Of a stretch of 64,000 bases of DNA, positions 59,241 to 64,000 are shown in pieces. Under the pieces are notes generated by a model. It was not told the DNA's origin. It did not search any database and worked only from the letters and a program-made list of their open reading frames with translations. Origin of the DNA: Clostridium beijerinckii HUN142 (GTDB lineage Bacteria; Bacillota; Clostridia; Clostridiales; Clostridiaceae); assembly GCF_000621745.1 (NCBI RefSeq), contig NZ_KK211337.1:309100-373099 (forward strand), in the 5' to 3' direction. The translations under genes were made by a program, and so were the position numbers. Numbering within the stretch: the first letter of the stretch is position 1; the number at the start of each line of letters is the position of its first letter.

Positions 59241-59337
59241 TTCTACAAAAAAATGATAATTTTTATTACAGACTTAATTAAAATCATTTAGCCTATGATA
59301 AAAATATAAATAGAAATTGATGAGGAGGCGTATTTTT

Positions 59338-59664
59338 GTGGGAAAATATAAAGTTGGGGACGAATTAATAATTGTAAATGATCCAAGCAAGGATAATGAG
59401 AAGTTAAAGGAATTAACAAAATTAACTGTTGATGGAGACTTCGCGCAAATATCTTGGGGAATAAAAATATTAGAAGTGGAATATGACAAGCCATATGTTA
59501 CATTAACTTATAAAAATGTTAAAGGCGAGAAAAACAAAGTTTTTTCTGAATGTAGAGATATAGAAAATTTCGACAAAGAAAAGGTTTTGGAAAAAGCATT
59601 ACTTAGAGCATTCCAAAATGAACTTATAAATATTTCAGTTGTTAAGAATATTTGTCAAATATAA
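59338..59664 (+). CDS. Uncharacterised 108-residue protein
   Basis: A soluble, mixed alpha/beta protein starting MGKYKVGDELIIVNDPSKDN and ending in a short helix and strand (RAFQNELINISVVKNI). The first third reads like a small beta-barrel (KVGDEL..IIV..LTVDGDFAQI), as in some nucleic-acid-binding folds, but that is speculative. GTG 59338 follows GAGGAGG; the frame is open back to 59317 without a site. Its promoter carries two palindromes. Confidence 0.65.
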   Translation: MGKYKVGDELIIVNDPSKDNEKLKELTKLTVDGDFAQISWGIKILEVEYDKPYVTLTYKNVKGEKNKVFSECRDIENFDKEKVLEKALLRAFQNELINISVVKNICQI

Positions 59665-59671
59665 TTAGAAA

Positions 59672-59710
59672 AATTAAGGAGCATTATAAAAGATGCTCTT
59701 TAATTTTACA
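59672..59710 (+). terminator. Intrinsic terminator
   Basis: AATTAAGGAGCAT (59672-59684) pairs with ATGCTCTTTAATT (59693-59705), one G-T wobble, followed by TTACAT. Confidence 0.7.
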
Positions 59711-59806
59711 TAGAATTCCATTGTAAAATCTTTACTTTTGGCAACGTTTGTAATATAATAAATTCATAAATTTATGAGATTTATAAATTATTAGGATGAG
59801 AAAAGG

Positions 59807-60043
59807 ATGGCGGGTTTTATGAGTAGGTGTCCATTTTGGTCAACAACAAAAGAAAAGGTGGAGTGTTATGGTGAATGCCCTATAAAGAGTGAATCATTAA
59901 AAGGGCAAGAAGATAAGCATTGCATTTTTAATGAATGCAGTGAGTCAAGTGGTATCAATTTTAAAGAAATTATGAAGGAAGACTACGGTTTTCTAAATTT
60001 GTCTATATATGAGGACGAAAAGAGAATAAATATTAACTACTAA
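59807..60043 (+). CDS. Small Cys-rich protein (78 residues)
   Basis: Five cysteines in two clusters: CPFW..CYGECP near 8-25 and CIFNEC near 39-44, probably a metal-binding knuckle. The C-terminal half is charged, without cysteines. The start may be ATG 59807 or ATG 59819; the latter leaves AAAAGGATGG as the ribosome site. The family is not recognised. Single gene with a strong terminator. Confidence 0.65.
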   Translation: MAGFMSRCPFWSTTKEKVECYGECPIKSESLKGQEDKHCIFNECSESSGINFKEIMKEDYGFLNLSIYEDEKRININY

Positions 60044-60051
60044 TGTTAAAG

Positions 60052-60096
60052 AAATAGAGATTAGAATATAATGAAAATATTCTAATCTCTATTTTT
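60052..60096 (+). terminator. Strong intrinsic terminator, possibly bidirectional
   Basis: AAATAGAGATTAGAATA (60052-60068) pairs perfectly with TATTCTAATCTCTATTT (60078-60094), 17 pairs, between the convergent small gene and pncB. Confidence 0.8.
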
Positions 60097-60188
60097 ATGA
60101 ATAAAAAGATTATATATTTATTTTAACTATAAAAATTTTATCATATTCATAGAAAAGATTGATGCATTAATTGAATTCTTGCATGATC

Positions 60189-61673
60189 TTATTCTTGTAT
60201 TTCATAAGAGGTTGTATATTTATGAAGAAGAGAATGTTTTAAAGACCATAAGTTTTGTGATAAATCAACATAATAAGTATGAGGATTTTCAAATCTAAGT
60301 ACTTCGGGCCATAGCTTATCTGTCTCAAGTTTTGAAAAATCTTTTATTTCTAAAACGGTAGGAGATTTATACACGCACTTTCCACTTTTGAATATTTGGA
60401 CTTGAAGTTCTTTAGTGTAATAGTTTTTGATTTTTTTTCTCTTCCATGTATGAATAGGGTTAAATAATATTAATGGTTCATTCTCGTTAATGTTTTCATC
60501 TCTCAAAGTAATTAAATCTGCTAATGCCTTATGAGAGTTCTTATCAAATATTCTTATTATCTTCTTAAAGCCTGGATTTGTTATTTTTTCTTCATTTTCG
60601 CTTATTTTAATTTTAGGGATAATTTCATTAATACCTTCCAATGCAACCAATTTATAAACGCCACCAAAAACTGGTTCGGATTTTGCAGTTATAAGTCGCT
60701 CACCAACGCCAAAAGAGTTTATGCATGCACCTTGATCTAGTACGTCTTTTATAATATGCTCATCAAGAGAGTTGGAAACTACAATTCCACAATCTTCATA
60801 TCCAGCTTCATCTAACATTTTTCTGCATTTTGTTGTTAGATAAGTAATATCACCAGAATCTATTCTTACGCCACGAGGTCTTTTACCAAGAGGTTTTAAA
60901 ACTTCGTTAAATACTTTTATTGCATTTGGAATTCCTGATTTTATAACATTATAAGTATCGATAAGTAGCACACAGTCATCTGGATAAATTTCAGCCCAGG
61001 CTTTAAATGCATCATATTCTGTATCATATAATTGAACCCAGCTATGAGCCATAGTTCCAACAGCAGGGATATTAAACATCCTGTCTGACATAGTGCAGGC
61101 TGTTGAACTACAGCCACCTATAATGGCTGCTCTAGCGCCATAAATTGCTCCATCATAACCTTGGGCTCTTCTTGAACCAAATTCCATTACAGGACGCCCA
61201 TCTGCTGCTCTACAGATTCTATTAGCTTTTGTAGCAATTAGTGTCTGATGATTTATTGTTAAAAGAATCATTGTTTCAAGGAATTGAGCTTGAATTACAG
61301 GACCACGAACAGTTACAAGAGGTTCGTTCGGAAATACTGGGTTTCCTTCTGGAACAGCCCAAACATCGCAACTAAAATCGAAGTCTTTTAAATAGTCAAG
61401 AAATTCTTCGGAGAAGGCGTGTTTATCTCTTAGGTAAGTAATATCGTCATCAGTAAACTTTAAAGTACTTAAATAATCGATTAATTGTTCAACCCCTGCC
61501 ATTATACAATATCCGCCATCATCAGGGATTCGCCTAAAGAACATGTCAAAGTATGCTATTTTGTCTTTAAGTCCTTTACGGAAATAACCATTACCCATAG
61601 TCAATTCGTAAAAATCAACTAACATCGTTAAATTTCGTTCATCCTTAACATTAAAACTAGATTTATTATCCAT
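60189..61673 (-). CDS. pncB: Nicotinate phosphoribosyltransferase
   Basis: Converts nicotinate and PRPP to nicotinate mononucleotide in the NAD salvage pathway. LTMLVDFYELTMGNGYF near 15-31, MEFGSRRAQGYDGAIYGARA near 164-183, the phosphate-binding RIDSGDITYLTTKCR near 271, and GVGERLITAKSEPVFGGVYK near 325 are the family signatures. 494 residues, of normal length for Firmicutes. AAAGGAG precedes ATG 61673 on the minus strand. Monocistronic. Confidence 0.94.
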   Translation of the reverse strand: MDNKSSFNVKDERNLTMLVDFYELTMGNGYFRKGLKDKIAYFDMFFRRIPDDGGYCIMAGVEQLIDYLSTLKFTDDDITYLRDKHAFSEEFLDYLKDFDFSCDVWAVPEGNPVFPNEPLVTVRGPVIQAQFLETMILLTINHQTLIATKANRICRAADGRPVMEFGSRRAQGYDGAIYGARAAIIGGCSSTACTMSDRMFNIPAVGTMAHSWVQLYDTEYDAFKAWAEIYPDDCVLLIDTYNVIKSGIPNAIKVFNEVLKPLGKRPRGVRIDSGDITYLTTKCRKMLDEAGYEDCGIVVSNSLDEHIIKDVLDQGACINSFGVGERLITAKSEPVFGGVYKLVALEGINEIIPKIKISENEEKITNPGFKKIIRIFDKNSHKALADLITLRDENINENEPLILFNPIHTWKRKKIKNYYTKELQVQIFKSGKCVYKSPTVLEIKDFSKLETDKLWPEVLRFENPHTYYVDLSQNLWSLKHSLLHKYTTSYEIQE

Positions 61674-61973
61674 AATAATCTCCTTTAAAAAAACATGTAA
61701 ATAATTTTACTTAATAATTGTGTTTAATCCATTATGAATTAAAATGCATAAAACTATTGTACATCTATAAGACTTTGATTACAATATAGTTGCTTATAAC
61801 TTAAAATCAGACACATATTAAATTATAAAATTTTAAGTAGAAAATATCCTGTATTATGAGAAAAAAATGAAATTCATATAGTAATTATGGAGAGAATTTA
61901 AAATATGTAACTTTCGTATGAAGAAACTTATGGATACTGAAATGTAAATAGAAATGAAAGAAGGAGTATTACA
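61674..61973. other. Divergent region between pncB and the helicase gene
   Basis: 300 A/T-rich bases that must hold promoters for both genes. I see no convincing -35/-10 pair, palindrome or repeat. Confidence 0.5.
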
Positions 61974-63989
61974 GTGGGGTACGATCTTGATAAATATCAG
62001 ATGGATGCAGTAAAGGCAGAAGAAAAAAATGCATTGATAGTTGCAGCACCTGGATCTGGAAAAACTACGGTTATAATAAATAGAGTCAATTATCTAGTAA
62101 AGCATAAAAGAGTAGCTAATGGAAATATAATAGTAATTACATTTACAAAAGCCGCGGCAAAGAATATGAAAAATAGATACGTATCTAAATTCAATATGAA
62201 CAGTTCACCTTTTTTTGGGACATTCCATGGCTTATTTTATAAGATACTTTTGAGATGTGGGAGAAATGTCGATATAATTGATGGAGCAATTGTTCATAAA
62301 ATAGTTAGTAATATTTTAGGTAAATACTTTGATGAGGTTAATGAAGATAAAATTAAAGAAGCTATAAATAATATTTCTCTATATAAAACTTCAAGAGTCC
62401 CATTAAATGAATTTAAGCCATCCATTGCAAAAGAAGTTTTTGAAGAAGCTCTAGAAAAATATGAAGAATATAAAAAAGAACACAATAAAAGGGATTTTGA
62501 TGATTTAGCAATAGAAGTGCTAGAATTACTAAAGAGTGATAAGAATATGTTGTTATCCTATAGAAAATTATTCAAGTATGTTTTAGTCGATGAATTTCAA
62601 GATTGTGACGAAATGCAGATTGATTTCTTAAAGTTAATAAATGAGGGAGAAGATAATAATCTTTTTGCAGTTGGAGATGAAGATCAATGTATTTACTCTT
62701 TTAGGGGATCAAAACCGGAATATATGGTCAACTTTGATAAAATATTTATAGGTGGTAAAAAATATTATTTATCAATAAATTATAGAAGCAGAATGAATAT
62801 AGTAGATAAATCAAAAACTGTAATTGCCTATAATGAGAAGAGAAATAATAAAGAAATAAAGTGGAATAAAGATTGTGAGGGAATTGTTAAGTGGTTTAGT
62901 CCATATAATGAAAAAATGCAGGCAGAAAATTTGACTGATATAGTTATAAAAAATAAGACTTTAGATATTCAATATGAGGATAATGCAGTATTGTATAGAA
63001 CAAACATAGAGTCTATGTCTGTTATTGATGTATTAACTAAAAGAAAAATCCCATTCACATTACTTGATAGAGAATATAATTTTTTTGAGCATTTTATTTG
63101 CAGGGATTTAATTTCATATTTAAGATTAAGCGTAAATGAGTTTGATAGAAATAGTTTTTTGCAAATAATAAATAGACCCTTTAGATATATAAGCAAGGGC
63201 AATTTGTTTTATATAAAAAATTATGAAAAAGAAGAAAATCCATTTACTATAATGATCAATAAAGAAGACACGCCACCGTTTCAAAGGAAAAAACTTGATG
63301 AGTTGCGGAAGGATATAAATTATTTAAATAAGATATCTTTGTCATCAGCAATTGCGTATATAGTAATGGATTTAGGATATAGAGACTATTTGCAGGAATA
63401 TGCTCATAAGTTTAATCAAAGTTTTGAGGACTTAGAAGATATAATAGAAGAATTTAAATTATCAGCAGAAGGATATAAAACTATATTCGAATTTCTAGAA
63501 CACATAGAGGAAGTAAAACAAAGTATAGAGGAAAGTAAAAGAAAAACTAAGAGAGAAGGTGTTATCTTAAGCACTATACACGGCGTAAAAGGAATGGAAT
63601 TTAAAAATGTCTATGTTATAAATTGCGTAGAAGAAACAATCCCCCATTCAAATAGTATAAAAGATAATATCGAAGAGGAGAGAAGGCTTTTCTATGTTGG
63701 AATAACTCGTGCTATAGATAACCTGTATTTATTTTCTCCAAGAAGCAGGAAAGGCCAATTTAAGGATGTTTCAAGGTTTGTAGTTGAAGGAAAATTAAAT
63801 GATATGCCTGTTGATACTTATGGATACGAGATTGGAAATAAAGTAGCCCATAGAACTTATGGTATGGGAGAAATTGCTGGATTTGATGAAAATGACAAAG
63901 ATAAGATTAAATTGAAGTTTGATGATGGAACTTTTAGGAGTTTTTCTTTGAAGATTTTGGTTGACAATAATTTAATTTCGAAATGTTAA
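61974..63989 (+). CDS. UvrD/Rep-type superfamily 1 DNA helicase
   Basis: 671 residues. Q-motif and Walker A: LDKYQMDAVKAEEKNALIVA followed by APGSGKTTVI near 30; motif Ia ITFTKAAAKNM; motif II VLVDEFQDCDEMQIDF near 200; motif III GDEDQCIYSFRGS near 225; motif IV region NYRS; motif V STIHGVKGMEFKNVYV near 527; motif VI EERRLFYVGITRA near 563. The C-terminus HRTYGMGEIAGFDENDKDK resembles a Tudor-like tail found in PcrA-type helicases. Shorter than UvrD/PcrA (about 720-740), so a distinct subfamily, perhaps for repair or recombination. GTG 61974 after GAAGGAG. Confidence 0.9.
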   Translation: MGYDLDKYQMDAVKAEEKNALIVAAPGSGKTTVIINRVNYLVKHKRVANGNIIVITFTKAAAKNMKNRYVSKFNMNSSPFFGTFHGLFYKILLRCGRNVDIIDGAIVHKIVSNILGKYFDEVNEDKIKEAINNISLYKTSRVPLNEFKPSIAKEVFEEALEKYEEYKKEHNKRDFDDLAIEVLELLKSDKNMLLSYRKLFKYVLVDEFQDCDEMQIDFLKLINEGEDNNLFAVGDEDQCIYSFRGSKPEYMVNFDKIFIGGKKYYLSINYRSRMNIVDKSKTVIAYNEKRNNKEIKWNKDCEGIVKWFSPYNEKMQAENLTDIVIKNKTLDIQYEDNAVLYRTNIESMSVIDVLTKRKIPFTLLDREYNFFEHFICRDLISYLRLSVNEFDRNSFLQIINRPFRYISKGNLFYIKNYEKEENPFTIMINKEDTPPFQRKKLDELRKDINYLNKISLSSAIAYIVMDLGYRDYLQEYAHKFNQSFEDLEDIIEEFKLSAEGYKTIFEFLEHIEEVKQSIEESKRKTKREGVILSTIHGVKGMEFKNVYVINCVEETIPHSNSIKDNIEEERRLFYVGITRAIDNLYLFSPRSRKGQFKDVSRFVVEGKLNDMPVDTYGYEIGNKVAHRTYGMGEIAGFDENDKDKIKLKFDDGTFRSFSLKILVDNNLISKC

Positions 63990-64000
63990 ATTAAAAAGAT

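Larger units (their letters stand above)
58925..59337. other. Divergent regulatory region between perR and a small gene
   Basis: About 410 bases with a perR promoter on the minus strand (58960-58989), a plus-strand promoter (59156-59184) and two adjacent palindromes (59201-59240), listed separately. Nothing else is seen. Confidence 0.65.

Overview
This 64 kb window looks like the chromosome of a low-GC, spore-forming Clostridium (sensu stricto), probably close to the C. beijerinckii group. That rests on the strong A/T bias, G-rich Shine-Dalgarno sites, frequent TTG and GTG starts, clostridial gene order (hemA..hemL, hisZGDCBHAFIE, tig-clpP-clpX-lonB-lonA-engB), Spo0E-like and LonB sporulation-type genes, and a PerR. 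Species identity is an inference. I see no rRNA, tRNA, CRISPR array, phage or insertion sequence.

Layout. (1) 1-357: truncated cis-prenyltransferase on the minus strand, then about 1 kb without a protein gene that holds a hairpin module, a candidate minus-strand small RNA, a dispersed repeat and a strongly structured hemA leader. (2) 1335-8862: tetrapyrrole operon hemA / precorrin-2 dehydrogenase / hemC / cobA-hemD / hemB / hemL, taking glutamyl-tRNA to uroporphyrinogen III and precorrin-2 (siroheme or cobamide branch), followed by queH. (3) 8946-12069: two uncharacterised proteins and a membrane-anchored esterase. (4) 12230-15032: thrC-thrB and a ThrR-like ACT regulator. (5) 15459-25000: accessory region with a Spo0E/MEDS-like protein, an acyltransferase, a 45-residue protein, and an ECF-type sigma factor flanked by two paralogous RsgI-like anti-sigma proteins. 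The two transcription units of that cluster share the same promoter-like element. (6) 25232-36475: hydrolase, msrA, AraC regulator, murE, dicarboxylate symporter, alarmone synthetase, dehydrogenase, a cysteine desulfurase-thiI pair, and a YoaK-type membrane protein. (7) 36752-44917: histidine operon with a clear promoter and a palindromic candidate operator. (8) 45809-55568: two small or uncharacterised genes, then the protein-quality cluster tig, clpP, clpX, lonB, lonA, engB. (9) 55791-57168: three low-complexity proteins, two of them extremely Cys/Gly-rich and membrane-associated, possibly spore-envelope components. (10) 57458-63989: membrane-anchored protein, perR, two small proteins, pncB and a UvrD-type helicase.

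The most noteworthy non-gene content is: two families of degenerate dispersed intergenic repeats; a small hairpin module with compensating base changes; two orphan minus-strand promoter-plus-terminator units that could be small RNAs; the duplicated sigma/anti-sigma promoter element; and strong internal ribosome-binding sites at the same codon of both anti-sigma paralogs.

All assignments come from reading motifs by eye; no database search was run.
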